A stretch of DNA of 64,000 nucleotides from Rhododendron vialii (Eukaryota; Streptophyta; Magnoliopsida; Ericales; Ericaceae): the NCBI RefSeq assembly GCF_030253575.1, contig NC_080564.1, positions 4,880,501 through 4,944,500 on the forward strand. Direction: 5' to 3'. The position numbers were made by a program, and so were the translations under genes. The notes under the pieces were generated by a model. That model saw only the letters and a list, made by a program, of their open reading frames with translations. It was not told where the DNA came from and searched no databases. The number at the start of each line of letters is the position of its first letter. Position 1 is the first letter of the stretch. Shown here one piece after another: positions 35,285-47,158 of the stretch.

Positions 35285-35591
35285 CAAAAAATATTCTTTT
35301 AGAAAAACAACAAATTCTAGAATTATAAATAGTGAAATTTCTAACCAATTTTCTTATATTTTTCCCCGTACTTCTCTTGAGTTCCAAAGAGAGCCCAGTA
35401 ATTTAGTTTAGTAACTTAGGGTGTGTTCCATTAAGTACTACGGAGTAACTAAAATAAATACTAGTATTTATTTTTTCAATAAGTATTAGTAATTTTTTAA
35501 TCCAAAAGTAATTTCGAAAGGAGTAATTTCGAAAGGATGATGTAAACCGAAAAATAAGTACTCCATAACGTTGCGGACGAACCTAACAGAG

Positions 35592-36181
35592 TTTAGAGCA
35601 TTTCCAACGGCCTAACCTAAATTTTAGCCATTTTAGTTAGAAAAATTGTGTTAGCTAGCTACTGGTACTAAATTTGTTCCCTTCCCAACAGCCTCCTCAA
35701 CACTCCCAAAACTCTTGAAACCCAAACCCCCCTCTGTAGATAGGAAACAGGAAATCACCTCTCTCCTCCTCCGAACCCACAAATCAAACCCACCAATCCA
35801 CACAATCAAACCCACCTCTATGATCGGAAACCACCTCTCTCTCTCCTTTTCGTCGCCAGTGACTTCTTTCCGATCGAAGCCTCTGGTCCCTTCGAGAACA
35901 GTCCTTCGATTCTTTGACGGCTTGGTCTCCCGATCGGAGAGCAAGTCCCTGGTTCTCCGGCGTTTCACCGGCGCCGGTAAACCGACAGCCTTCGCCGAGA
36001 AACTCTAATGGTTGAGGCGGCACTGGTGTAGAATGAGATCCAGATGAGAGAGAGAGGCGAGGTGCTCCAGCGAATGCTTAAATGGCGTGGTACCTGTTGA
36101 GTCTGCTGGGTGTTTGCTTTCCCCCTTTTTGTCGCCATTTTGAGGAGTATTGGGTTTTGGCTAGGAAGCTGGAGATGCTCT
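35592..36181. mobile_element. Inverted-repeat element with GAGCATYTCC ends (about 590 bp)
   Basis: The left end GAGCATTTCCAACGG and the right end, which reads back as GAGCATCTCCAGC, continue with related CCTARCC blocks. A nine-base direct repeat CTAACAGAG lies just outside both ends (about 35583 and 36180), though a few bases separate it from the left terminal repeat. The GC-rich interior has open frames on both strands without recognisable products. It sits in the GPAA1 promoter region. Confidence 0.55.
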
Positions 36182-36415
36182 AACAGAGCGAGTCGGATCG
36201 CTTGCGGCCTTACCCTTTTTTAAGTTTTTAACTTTGTGAATTGCAGTTTATAATCCCCAATCGAAGTCGGCCCGTTGAGTCGAGTCTATCGACGGCGAGA
36301 TCAAATACAGTTATGACGACGCCGTAGACGGAGTCGATAAATCCTCAACTCTTGAGCAGCGAAGATCGAAGATTTCACAGCCGACCACTGATTTGGAGCA
36401 TCTCCGTCGATAATC

Positions 36416-38138
36416 ATGGCGGAAAGTGAACCTCTTCAACCAAAGCCTCGTCCGATCGTCCGAATTGGCATTTTCCTCATCTCTCACAGCCTCCTCTTCA
36501 GGTACCCTCTCTAGCTGAACACACACACACAAACACATGTATATATGCGTGTGTGGGATGCCTATATATAGGTTTCGAATTGGATTTGTAATTTGAGTTA
36601 AATGTGACGGTTTATACGGTGAGTGCACTAATTGAGATTTATTATTCTCGATTTCAGCGTCGTTTGCTGCGCCGCAGGGGTTGTGGCTCTGTTGCTGTTA
36701 CCTGTCCTCGCGAAAAACACCTACATCTCCGAAAATGCTTTAATGCCTGGTCAGTACATTTCTCTTTGATTTTTGGCTGCTTTATTAATGTTTTAAATTT
36801 AAAATTATTATTATATTTTTTTTGTTGCTCTCGTGCGGGTGCTTCCCATACTGATAGAGTTTAATACGAAGAAATGTAAAGTAAACCAAATTTGATACCC
36901 ACAATCAGAAATTGTTTTATGTGTTAGAGTTATGGACCGACTTTCATCATGTGGGAGTAAGAATTAATTCCGGTTTATGTACTTCTATCCACGTTGGGAT
37001 GGGGGCATACTTGTACGACTGTCATCATAGTATACTGAAACTAGTTGAGTACGAGTATCATGCAACACGTGTTAGGATTTTGTTACTCTGTTTGGACATA
37101 TATTGGATTATGGATGAGCCCAGTATTGCAGTGGGGTAGTGTTTGTAGACCATTGTGAAAAGAAGGCTTTGAGGCCCAACATCTTCAATAGCTCGAGTCA
37201 TCAACTCGGAAATGAAAAACTTATCTTTGTGCTCTCCCTCACAAATAACAGCTTTCAAGAACATTGCTCCAGCTTCTGATGCTGCCATAAAATTAATAAG
37301 GGGCCTTCTTTGAGAATCAGTCCATCCATCGGTAGCAACACTCAATCCCTTTTCATTCCATGACTTTCTAGTAGGTTCCAACAACCTCTCCTCATTTGCC
37401 CTTTCCTTTTGTAACAGAGTCGTTCTCAACAAGTTATAACCCGACGGGACATAACCACTAATCAAGTTGTTGGCAGCATATTGAAAAGCACTCACATAAT
37501 ACGGGTTTCTAGATAGATGGAATGGCAACCCACCTGAGTAGAACATGCGAGCAATATCAGAATGCAAATGTTCTTGAGCACCAGGATTGAATGCCTTCTC
37601 AATAGCAATAGTTCCACTTGCCTTTTTTTTTCTTGTTTCATACCCTTTCAACCTAAATCCTCCAGTTTCAAAACTCATTCCACCAATAGAATTAGATTGG
37701 CAAGACGAAGGTGGCAAAGGAACTTTTTTGGGCATGTTCATCTTCTCCTTATTCTCAGCATCATCAATTTTTTTTCCTCATTTCTGCAAGGTGTTGAGGA
37801 TTCACCTTGGGACATACTCTGATCCCATTACCAGTAATTTTCAAGAGATGTGCCTTGACCCTAAAGTATGACCCCCTATATTCATTTAGACAAAAGTGGC
37901 ATTTAAAAATGGTGTTTCCACCTCCACCTCCCAATTTTTCTACCCTAGTAACATAAGCCCAAAGAGGAGCTTCTTCTTCATTCGTGTTCGTGGGATTGCT
38001 ACTACCGCCTGTCGAACCTAAACTTCCGGTTCCAGAACTACTCATCCTAAAAATGACATTTGTACAAAAAATAAACAAATTCAGCAAGTTATCTACACAT
38101 TCAGAGAGTAAGAAAGAGGGAGTATCCAAATTCTAGAC

Positions 38139-38202
<64 letters not shown>

Positions 38203-41200
38203 CTGCATGGAGAAGGAATCGATCTAGATTCTAGAGCTTGGATGTCGAGTATGTCGTCTGGTCTGCCAACAGACTTAAGTATTTTATACTCCTTATAGTT
38301 CTATTACACTTTCCCCCTTCTAATTTATAATTTTATTACACTTTTCTCCTTATAGTTCTATTTTTTCTACTTAAATCTTTAAAAATTTTCATTTTTGACC
38401 CCACCGTATCCCGAAACGTATCTGGCCGTATCCCTTGTGTGTCGCTCGTGTATTCGAAAAGTATCCGAAAATAAAAGCATTTAATTGAATTACAGGATAC
38501 TTATTTGCCGTATCCGATACGTATCGGGGCGTATCAGGCGTGTATCCGTATCCGGGTAGTATCCGATACATGTACGTGACTAGTTTCGGAGTATCTGGGC
38601 TTCATAGATGGTAAGGAAGGAGTAAGTCTTAGAGAAGAAGCTAATTTTATTTTGTCGTCTGTGAATGGGTCTTTTGTCAAGAAAATTCACTTCACTTTTG
38701 GTTACTATTAAAACTTAGGAATTTAATTTGCCTTCCAATTTTGTTTATCCTAACATAGCTTCACGCTTTAATTGGAAATTTGGATTGCAAATCTTAGAAG
38801 GGAAATGGGAACGAAAACCATTTCCATATGTTTTCTGTCTTAACTTGAAATATCTCGAATAATGAGCATTCTTGCATACTTCCTTATATTTCTCTAGGTA
38901 GTGTTGATTTGGAACATGCAGATAAGATAATTTAAAGCAGATTAATAATATGAGTTGAGCAAAAAAAGAAAAATTGCCACGATTTTTGCTACTACGTATA
39001 AAAGAAAACAAGCTATTGCCACAAGCAATTTGAGTCTTGAATTTTGCTTACTTGGGTGAATAATCTTCAGTTGATTCTTCTGTGTCTTTTCATAGTTCTC
39101 ATTGACTACTTTCATTGTTTGACCTGATGTGTCTGCTGACTGTACCTTTACATGCTCCTAAATCACAGGCTCTGCCCACCCCATGCTTTCCTCTCAGGAT
39201 GTGTCAGAGGCAAATAAATTTGTACAGGATATAACCAATTTGAACTTGAAATCTACTGGCGCTAGCATGTAGGTGCTTTCTCCTCTAAATGCTTTATGGT
39301 TGTTCCCTTCCTGTGGTTTATAACTGCAGGTTTGTTTATCTTTTGTGGAGCTTGATAACTTTTTTTTGTCTAATTTTCATTTTGTAAGTTGTTCTCTTGG
39401 ATCATGCCAATGGTATGGAAGACTTGAATGAGATACTTGGTTATGTTTTAGTTTTGTGAAGTTACATTGCTCCTCTCACGGTCTCAACTGTGTAGTTTTA
39501 AGTTCTACGCACAGTGCGAATATTACATTCTTTTTCAAAGCATCGATGCAATTGTGCTTGTGGTGTATCTATGATGTCCCTTTGCATATGATTGTTATGT
39601 AGAAACAAAAGTAAAACCTTTATTGCGCCCTGGAGATGTCTTTATCAGTTTTCCGTTGTCGCACCCGTCTCCTAATGGGTGATAAGTTACACTAGCTGTT
39701 AAGTATTCCGCCCGGATGTTGGTTTGCTCTTGCCATTAGAAACTAGATCCGAGCATGTGTGGAATCTCTCCATTTTGTTACTTGAGAACTTGAAGTGTTG
39801 CATTTATAATGGTTGTACTTGTTGTATCTTGATACGTTGCCATGTGCTGCAAAATAACAAGTTAGATCCTCAAAGCCACATAATTTTTGCAACATCTCAA
39901 CGAGTGTGATTATCAACAAAACAATTCTTGAGCACTTATTGATGCTTTTTGTGTGACACCACACACTTGCAACCCCACTGGTTGCTGACTTGCTGTTTTG
40001 CTATTTTCGTTCTTTTCCTTGCTTTGATTGGAATGCAAGATCATAATCTGGAAGGAACTGGTCATCTGGCAATTTTTTCTGCTGGTTTGTGATTTTATGT
40101 ACATATTCGTTGCATTATCCATTGATGCTCAGTTTCATTAAATGCTTCTTTTTACCCCCATCGAAAAATCGCAGAGGAATCCCGGGGATGGTAGCACAGC
40201 ATATGGAGGGTTTAGGTGCTGAAGCTAGTTATCACAAGTTCCACCCTGAATTAAATAAGTTTCATCCACTGCACTTTTTTTCTGGTCCTGACCATGGAAA
40301 AATCCAAGAGAACTGGACTTGTTCGTCCTATGGCATCAATGCAGTTGGAATTATTAGAGCTCCACGTGGCGATGGGAAGGAAGCTATTGTATTGGTGACA
40401 CCTTACAATTCTGTGAAGATCTCACTAGGTGAGGCCTTATCATTAGGCATCGCATCCTCAGTATTTTCTTTGCTTACAAGAGTAACTTGGCTTGCAAAGG
40501 ATATTATATGGCTTGCTGCGGATACACAGCACGGAGAATATGCCGCTGTTGATGCTTGGCTTAGAGATTATCACACACCTATATTTGGTGGTTTGGAAAC
40601 ACGAAATCCTGAAACGTGTCGAGAAATAAGTAATTCTTATGAGTTGAAAAATAGCCCAGTTACTGGAGCAGATATATCTGATGTTTTTAGACGTGGTGGG
40701 ACCATGGCTGCTGCCCTTGTCATTAAGGTTTCTGATAGAAGCGCGGAAGTTGAGAGGGACACACTTAGTATTTATGCTGAGGCATCCAACGGGCAGATGC
40801 CCAATCTTGACCTCATCAATGTTGTGAACTATTTGGCAGTACACGGTCAGGGTTTGCGAGTAAAAGTGGAGAAATTGTGGTCTTTGCATGACTCTAAGTT
40901 GCTCAAGGTTCTGGGTCAAATTTTTGAGTCAATAGGAAAAGTCACTAGAAAATTAAATCCCGAATGGAAATTTGGTGTCCCTGTTGCAGATTATATTGAA
41001 GGTACTGCTACGCTTGCCAGTTCATTATATCGCCAGGTAATTACTTCTTTTTTTCTTTTCTTTCCCATATGTTTTGTAGTTCATATGGTGCATGCCTTTT
41101 AAAGTTGCAAAACAAAGTGTAATAAATGGGGTATCTATCTTTGTTACTGCATATTGAGGATTTGCAGACTACCCGTGAACTGATTAGGGTTAATAACCTA

Positions 41201-42990
41201 CTTAGGGGCATGATAGATTGCTTCATTCTTCTGTCGGTAGACCCGATTTTTAACCTCTATTCATGTATTCTGCTGTTAGGCATTAGGTGTTCCTACTGGT
41301 TCCCATGGTGCTTTCCGAGATTATCAAGTTGATGCAATTACTTTGGAAATTTCACCCACTTTTTCTCCATACAACAAGGGCAGGAAAACTGAGTTTCTTC
41401 TGCGAGGTGGAAGGTGAGTACTTATTTACATTTTGCATGTCTATAAACTATTTTGTTAACTACTTGACTCAATATCTATGCAAAGGTTTCGGCGTGAATG
41501 GCTTGCAAGTTGTGGGACTGGCTTAATGCGCTCGGGTTATTGTTCCGTAAAAGGGCTACAGAGCGTTTTGATGCTTACTGCTCTGGCATTTTGTATCAGT
41601 TTGCTTGCCTCTTTTCAAGTTTTTTGGTTGCTATTTTTCTTTTTTCTTTTAACCTTCGTTAGGCTGTTGTATGTTCTCGTGCAACTATGCTTTTCCTGTT
41701 TCTCATTGCCTTGTTATTTGGGGCCTGTGTAATTCTATTACGACATACTTCCCTATGTCTCCATTTATTTAGAAAATGTTTTTTTTGTCGTTTGATAAGT
41801 AATAATTTTATTGGAAAGAGACGCGGCCCCTGTACAAAAGAAAGCAAAGAACAAAAAGCCGACAACCCACAAAAAGGTTCTACCCAATCAATAGAGCCTA
41901 TACCCCAGTCTAAACACCAAAAAAATCTAATTTGTCAAGAATTTGATCGAGGGAAGGATTGCTCCCCTCCACTCACAACTAATCAAACTAGAAGGAAAAT
42001 ATTCTTTTTGGCAACATCATCTTGTCCCCATGAAAATATTTTGAAGACATTTTGACAGTCAAATTCGGAGTATATTTTTGGGAAAAGATGTTTTAGTGAT
42101 TATAGTTTTCTGTGTCTCATTGCAGGTTGGTTGAAGGAGTGGTACTGTCGGTAAATAACCTCCTCGAGAAGTTTCACCAGTCATTTTTCTTATACCTCTT
42201 AACCTCTGCAAACAAGTTCGTGTCGGTTGGGGTGTACATGATTGCTTTTGCGCTGCTTGTTGCTCCCCTACCCTTGGTTGCAGCTTCACTTTATTCTGAT
42301 GGTACCAAGCAAGATTTTAGTTCAGAAAAAGATAAGCCCACCTCTTCTTCAGCCCCTGTTGATGCCGTCTCTTTTAAATCATGGATATGGCTTCATGCAG
42401 CAAAAACCGTGTTTGTGGTTTACCTATGGAGTGCCATCGTTACATTGCTTCCGTATGTCATAAGTCAAGTACCTGATTGCCCACCAATGCATAGCCTTAT
42501 AATCTGGATTTTGCTTTCAGTATTCAGCCTTCTCTTCTTGCGCTCGATCTTGGGTTCTTCTTTTTCATTCATTAGTGTCTCCCAACTTCAGGATAAGGAA
42601 TGGGCTCTCTTGAAATCAGTGACAATTTCAGGTGCATTTGTCAGTCTTTGTCTAATGTCAATCATCAATTTTGCCACAGCGGAAATTGGAGCTCTGTTGA
42701 TTGTGCCGATGTGTTTGATGGCTACACCTTTGATTTTCGATGTCAAAGATTGGTCTCTGAGATCTCTCACTAGGGCAGCATGTAACCTTCTGTTGACATT
42801 TGTTGGGTTTCCTCCCACTGCATACATCATTACGAAAGGTCTGTTCGATGGTTTTGGCAGCGTGAATGTTGGTGACTTCTGGAATTGGGCTGAGTCCCTT
42901 TGGATGTGGAACAGCGCAACATATCTCTACGTATGTATGGTTCACCTTCCTTGTTGGGCGTTGTGCGTTTACATTTTTCTGCATCATTGA
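36416..42990 (+). CDS. GPAA1: GPAA1, GPI transamidase subunit, 6 exons, 712 aa
   Basis: Exons are 36416-36501, 36658-36749, 39169-39268, 40175-41036, 41280-41413 and 42126-42990. All junctions are GT-AG and phases add to 712 codons plus TGA. The N-terminus MAESEPLQPKPRPIVRIGIF is followed by a membrane segment (about residues 17-45) ending VLAKNTYISENALMPG. A lumenal domain follows with HPLHFFSGPD, GIIRAPRGDGKEAIVLVTPY and YAEASNGQMPNLDLINVVNY. About six further hydrophobic segments lie in exon 6, with LLEKFHQSFFLYLLTS and NFATAEIGALL. These blocks identify GPAA1, the subunit of the ER GPI-transamidase complex that helps attach GPI anchors to proteins; its lumenal domain has a peptidase-M28-like fold. 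Introns 2 and 5 carry transposon remnants. The gene looks intact and is probably single copy. Confidence 0.93.
37170..38043 (-). pseudogene. hAT transposase fragment (BED finger and DUF659)
   Basis: From MSSSGTGSLGSTGG (start 38043) the frame includes a BED-type zinc finger: W-A-Y, then FKCHFC, then H and C in KAHLLKITGNGIRVC. At a run of eight A (plus-strand T8, 37768-37775) the frame is lost. It resumes one base off as KIDDAENKEKMNMPKK and continues through HLSRNPYY, NLLRTTLLQKE and the DUF659 signature KGLSVATDGWTDSQRRPLIN. Similarity stops at AIEDVGPQ near 37170. The catalytic rest and the C-terminal dimerisation domain are missing. It is domestication-unlikely debris. Confidence 0.82.
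38139..38198. repeat. (TA)n(GA)n compound microsatellite
   Basis: About eleven TA units (38139-38160) run directly into about nineteen GA units (38161-38198). It lies in GPAA1 intron 2, inside the hAT remnant. It should vary in length between individuals. Confidence 0.9.
41771..41960 (-). repeat. LINE 3'-end fragment, antisense in GPAA1 intron 5
   Basis: On the minus strand the stretch reads TTGTACAGGGGCCGCGTCTC and on to AATAAAATTATTACTTATCA followed by A-rich DNA. A GC-rich patch followed by TTACTTATCAAA and poly-A is the usual 3' end of plant L1-type LINEs. No coding part remains. It is confined to the intron, antisense to the gene. Confidence 0.45.
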
Positions 42991-43711
42991 CTCGTCTCAG
43001 TTGCATGCGATGCTTGACTTGAAATTTGTAATAGATAGAGGGAAAAAATGACCTGAAGTTTAGACTAGTCTTTTTAGGGTTAGTGGGATTGAACTTATGA
43101 AACCCCTGCTGGGTATTTCCTCGTTGTGACGAACACGAATACCTTTTACTCTTGTTCAATAGAGAATTGTTGGAGAATTTTAGTTCGGATTTCCTCTCTT
43201 TCACTATCTCTATCAAGTAAGGTGTGTTTGGTTCCAAATATAATATGGGTGGTGGTGTTGGCATATATTTCTTAGGATTAAAGGGAATCAAACCTACCGC
43301 AATTTGGCAAAGGATTTTACTGTCCACTCTTTCCCACGCTGTCACAGTGTCAAATCCGAATGACTCGGGTACTATATGAGAAAGAGTTTTTATCTGCTCG
43401 CTCCTTAGTGGGGCTTACGGTGAATGATTTGTTCCAAAATTCGTTATTTGTTTGGAGTCTTTATGGTCACGTCTAAAGGAGGTAGCTACGCTGTTCCTCC
43501 CCGCCTTCCACCTTTAGAATCAAGGAGGAGGAAAAAGGAGAGAGGGAATCAAACCTCCTTTTCCCTCGAATGAGAGTTGGAAAAGGTTTTGCTTCTAGCT
43601 TTTTGTGTAGTGTAGATTGTACTAAAAAAAGGAGGAGATTGACGAAGACCTGGTGCCTTGCATAAATTATGCTACCTTTTTTTTCTTGGGTTACAAATAA
43701 ATTATGCTACC

Positions 43712-43924
43712 ATGCTGCCAAGCGGGGTGCTTGGTAACGGTTCAGACCGGTCGATCCGGTTGTTCATCTCGGCAATCGACGACTCTGATCAAGATCTGAA
43801 CAATGGATAATTTAGATTTTTATAGCCTAGATTAGATCCGAGCTGTTAGTGCCGAAATGAATGGCTGATGGCTAGATCGGCCGTTTGGTACTGCTGTCAA
43901 GCACTCCCGCTTGGCAGGCAGCAT
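43712..43924. mobile_element. MITE (213 bp)
   Basis: The left arm ATGCTGCCAAGCGGGGTGCT and the right arm ending CACTCCCGCTTGGCAGGCAG plus CAT are complementary with a short interruption. Inner segments CGGTTCAGACCGGTCGATCC and GATCGGCCGTTTGG extend the symmetry in part. It is non-coding. Confidence 0.7.
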
Positions 43925-45133
43925 CTCCCAATCCCTGTTAATGTGGTTTTCCTGTTGTGGTTTGTTGTGGTTTATTCTGTATATGTATTTAACTATTTAT
44001 AGAAGATGCCGAAATTCAGTTTCTTTATTGGCCTGCACTTTCTGCTTGAAAATTATTCCAGTTTGGAATGACGGACAAGGAATTTGAGGTTATTGTTGGC
44101 ATCTACTTTGTCAAAACAAAACAAGAATTATTTTCTTTGAGAATCGTTTATATTGAAATAATTGTAATTAAATTGGTTAAAATAGGTAACGGTCACGCAT
44201 CCACAGAAAAAATAAATTCATGTTTTGACAAATTCTTTTAATTCGCGAGAACAACAATTGAACGACAAGGAATTACACAATTCCTTTAATTAAATCTTAG
44301 CTCATACTCAACATACTAGCACAATTAGTCACGAAATTCTCAAAATGCTCAGCGCTCTCGCTCTCAATTCTTACTCTGTGCTTGCGCTTTCAATTTTCAC
44401 TCTTGAGATTTTTTAGTAGTTTGAGTTTTGTTTTCAAGATGCTATCGCACCCGCGCTCTCACTTCGGCTCTTGTAAGCACACGCATATTATGTTACTTAG
44501 GCTAGACTCCTCTTCCGAAACCCACACCAATCGTATCTGCCCCTGGCCCTGGGTGCCACCCTCTTGGTTAATTAGGTAATGGGTAATGCCGACATAAGCT
44601 ACGTATTGTTGTTTGATTAGGCTGTACAAATTGAGATACCATTCAATGCCCGTTGGCACAGCGTAGTGACTCGTGCCTTCTTCTTCAGCAAGATATTGAT
44701 GTGCTGCCTATACACTTAATCGCGAGCCTTACATCGTGGGATGAAAAAGAAGCTTGAGTCACGACATGTCAGTGTGCTAGGGGCACTGAATAACTTTCGT
44801 ATAACTCAACAGAGGTTGAATCCCCTAAAAATGGGAAGAAAAAAAAAAAGGAAATAAAGAGCAAAAAGTCTACCCCACCGCTCTCAATTTTACTGTCTAA
44901 AAGCGTTTTGAACGGTCCGAATTTTAAAAGAACTATTTCAAAGAAGAGTCCTTGAAAGAGTTTTTAAAATCCGGACCATTGATTGCCAAGACTGATAATG
45001 AGATTGAGCACTGCGATGAGATAGCGGTGAAACAAAGCGGTGCGGGTATACTTGTTGAATACAGAGAGGTGGACATGGAGTTATCCCACAACGTGAGAAG
45101 GGTTGCTTTACTTATCTTTCAGCAACTTGATTT

Positions 45134-45375
45134 AGGCCCGTTCCAGTTTTTTGGAAAAAATACTTCTTGAAAATGAAGATAATTTCAAGCTCAAAAATTA
45201 TGTGTTTACGCAAATAATTTTTCTACCAAATGGATCTTATTTGATAGATTTCATTGAAATCTTATAAACGGTGAAAAAAAAATTGAAAAATTATTTTTCA
45301 TTTTTATTATATTTGAATTTAAAATTACCTTTGTTTTTTAAAAAGAATGTTTAAAAAGAAAGCGAAACGGCCCCT
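45134..45375. mobile_element. MITE family D, copy 1 (about 240 bp)
   Basis: Ends are AGGCCCGTTCC and GAAACGGCCCCT. It shares inner blocks with copies 2 and 3: ATTATGTGTTTACGCAAATAA, TACCAAATGGATCTTATTTG and ATAGATTTCAT. GGSCCCGTTTC-type ends suggest a hAT-like non-autonomous family. Confidence 0.75.
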
Positions 45376-45540
45376 AAGATACTACTAGTAAACAGAAACG
45401 GCATATTGTATATTTCATACGGCATTGGCAACGCTACCAAACCCTCCATATGGCAAAGGCCAAGAGCTGGAGCCCACAACCATGATACACGGCAACGGGT
45501 AACTAATCAATTTATTATCTCATCATTTATTAAGACAATA

Positions 45541-45780
45541 AGGCCCGTTTCGGAACGTAAAATAAGTACTTATTTTTTAAGAAGGTAATTTCAAGTTCAA
45601 AAATAATGTGTTTACGCAAATAATTTTCCTACCAATATGGATCTTGTTTAATAGATTTCATCAAGATCTTTAATACGGTGCGAAAAAAATTTAAAAATTA
45701 TTTTTTATTTACATTATTTTTGAGTTTAAAAATGTAAAATAAGTTACTTATTTTTTAAGAAGGTTTTTGAAACGGGGCCT
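45541..45780. mobile_element. MITE family D, copy 2 (240 bp)
   Basis: The ends are clean: AGGCCCGTTTCGGAACGTAA at the left and TTTTTGAAACGGGGCCT at the right. It lies 165 bases from copy 1 in the same orientation. The inner halves also pair (ATAAGTACTTATTTTTTAAG against CTTATTTTTTAAGAAGG), which makes it partly fold-back. Confidence 0.8.
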
Positions 45781-46308
45781 AAAGCTATTGTCACTAGCTT
45801 AGGCAAACAACTAAAATCAATAAACTTATTGCCGGTCACATAATCTTTTGAAAAGATTCTCTTTTTTCGCTTTCAATTATCGTTCTTGCAAATTTTAATA
45901 GGTTAAAATAGGACATGGTTACGGTTCTGCTTTTGCTCTCGCTTAGGGTCACACATGTTCACTATTTTACTTAGGTTATCATTGGTTTGATGTTGGGATT
46001 ACTTGAATCTGTGGTTGGATGTTAAAACATATATAACTTCTTCTTCATTTTTTGTTTTATAGAACAAAATTTTGGTAAAGAAGATCGATCATCTGAATTT
46101 TCATATAACGACATCTCAAATCGTTAACTTGAATCGATATGGATCTCATTTCACTTCAAATGAGCGACTAAGTAACGAATCCTCCTATAATAGAGATCAT
46201 TTTATCTAATAAGTAACATACGATGAAGATTTCGCGTTCCTTTAAAAATAGAAAGGTAAAAAGTTTCTTTTAGTCAACCTTATCATAAAATATTGGTCCA
46301 CTTTAAAT

Positions 46309-46726
46309 GGAAGGAGGGACCGTGCTGTGCAGCCTCGTGCTACGCAATGTGTTGCGCAGGGCGAATCATCGCCACTCCGGTCTCAATTTGATGATCGGAA
46401 ACGTTCACTTCGTAGAGCTCGTCGAGTAGAACAAGTGTACCAAAAATCAGCTTGATCGGATATCATTAAGTAACTCGTCTGAACATTATTATCTTGAAAT
46501 TATTAAGTGTACCAAAAAACAATAGATTTTAATCTAGTGTTTCAGATCCATTCGTTTCAAAATAATAATGTTTGGATAAGGCACTTAATGATATCCGATC
46601 AAGCCAATTTTTGATACACTTGTTCTACTCGACGAGCTCTACGAAGTGAACGTTTTCGATCATCAAACCGAAACCGGAGTGCTGGCGATTCGTCCCGCAC
46701 AGCACGATGCGCAGCACGGTCCCTTA
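46309..46726. mobile_element. Fold-back element with long perfect arms (418 bp)
   Basis: Arms of about 160 bases match closely. The outer ends read GGGACCGTGCTGTGCA and TGCGCAGCACGGTCCC; inner blocks include GAGCTCGTCGAGTAGAACAA and its complement. A 13-base direct repeat GTCCACTTTAAAT flanks it at 46296-46308 and 46727-46739, a probable target duplication. The high arm identity suggests recent insertion or correction between the arms. Confidence 0.8.
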
Positions 46727-46888
46727 GTCCACTTTAAATATACTAATTTTACTGATTTATCAGTTATACAATTTTTTCAAGAATTGAATATGAACTACTC
46801 CAGTTTTAATACTTCTACTTCACCCTATACGCAACTTGTCTTGGAAAAATGACCATTTGAGCTTAACACACTACCCCCTCCCCTTTTC

Positions 46889-46894
<6 letters not shown>

Positions 46895-46932
<38 letters not shown>

Positions 46933-46971
46933 TAGATCACAACAATCTTCTCTCTCTCTCTCTCTCTCTCT
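46895..46971. repeat. (CT)n microsatellites in the F-box leader
   Basis: Two CT runs (about 46895-46931 and 46949-46971) are separated by CTTAGATCACAACAATC-type DNA. They lie 190-260 bases upstream of the F-box start at 47159, in the probable core promoter or 5' UTR. Confidence 0.85.
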
Positions 46972-47158
46972 CCTCATCACAACCACAGAGAAAGTGTCAG
47001 GAAACCAAAACCCTCCCCCAAACCTCAATTAACACAGCGACTTTATTATTCTGTTTTATAAAGGAAGACCAGAGAAGCACTCCATATCACCAGAAAAGCA
47101 GAGGCTTTCAAAGACAGCCTAGAGAGAGAGAGAGAGAGAGGGGAGGAGGGAGGGGGAG

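Larger units (their letters stand above)
34086..36415. other. Shared upstream region of the F-box pseudogene and GPAA1
   Basis: The two genes diverge from this 2.3-kb stretch. It holds a TATA-like box for the pseudogene, one MITE at 34962-35284, and a larger element at 35592-36181 that ends about 235 bases before the GPAA1 start. No coding frame is supported; open frames at 35651-36023 lie inside the element. Confidence 0.6.
37170..38612 (-). mobile_element. Truncated hAT element in GPAA1 intron 2
   Basis: The element lies opposite to GPAA1. Its right end (about 38390-38612) is packed with ten or more copies of GTATCC/GTATCG-type motifs in plus sense and ends GGAGTATCTGGGCTTCATA. Subterminal motif clusters of this kind are typical of plant hAT elements. 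A (TA)n/(GA)n microsatellite at 38139-38198 separates these from the transposase. The left side breaks off inside the transposase near 37170, so one terminus is missing and it cannot move on its own. Confidence 0.7.
42991..47158. other. Intergenic MITE cluster between GPAA1 and the F-box array
   Basis: After the GPAA1 3' UTR there is no supported gene. Four inverted-repeat elements (43712-43924, 45134-45375, 45541-45780, 46309-46726) occupy much of the space. Stretches 43925-45133 and 45781-46295 show nothing recognisable. The last 300 bases are CT-rich and belong to the F-box promoter and leader. Confidence 0.6.

Noticed and set aside
35651..36023. Open frames on both strands upstream of GPAA1
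   Set aside because: They lie inside an inverted-repeat element, lack known motifs, and overlap one another on opposite strands.
40458..40919. 153-residue minus-strand frame
   Set aside because: It is antisense to GPAA1 exon 4, with no domain of its own.
41478..41732. Hydrophobic 84-residue frame in GPAA1 intron 5
   Set aside because: The GPAA1 reading frame joins 41413 to 42126 in phase and matches the family at GGRLVEGV. The intron frame is pyrimidine-rich DNA.
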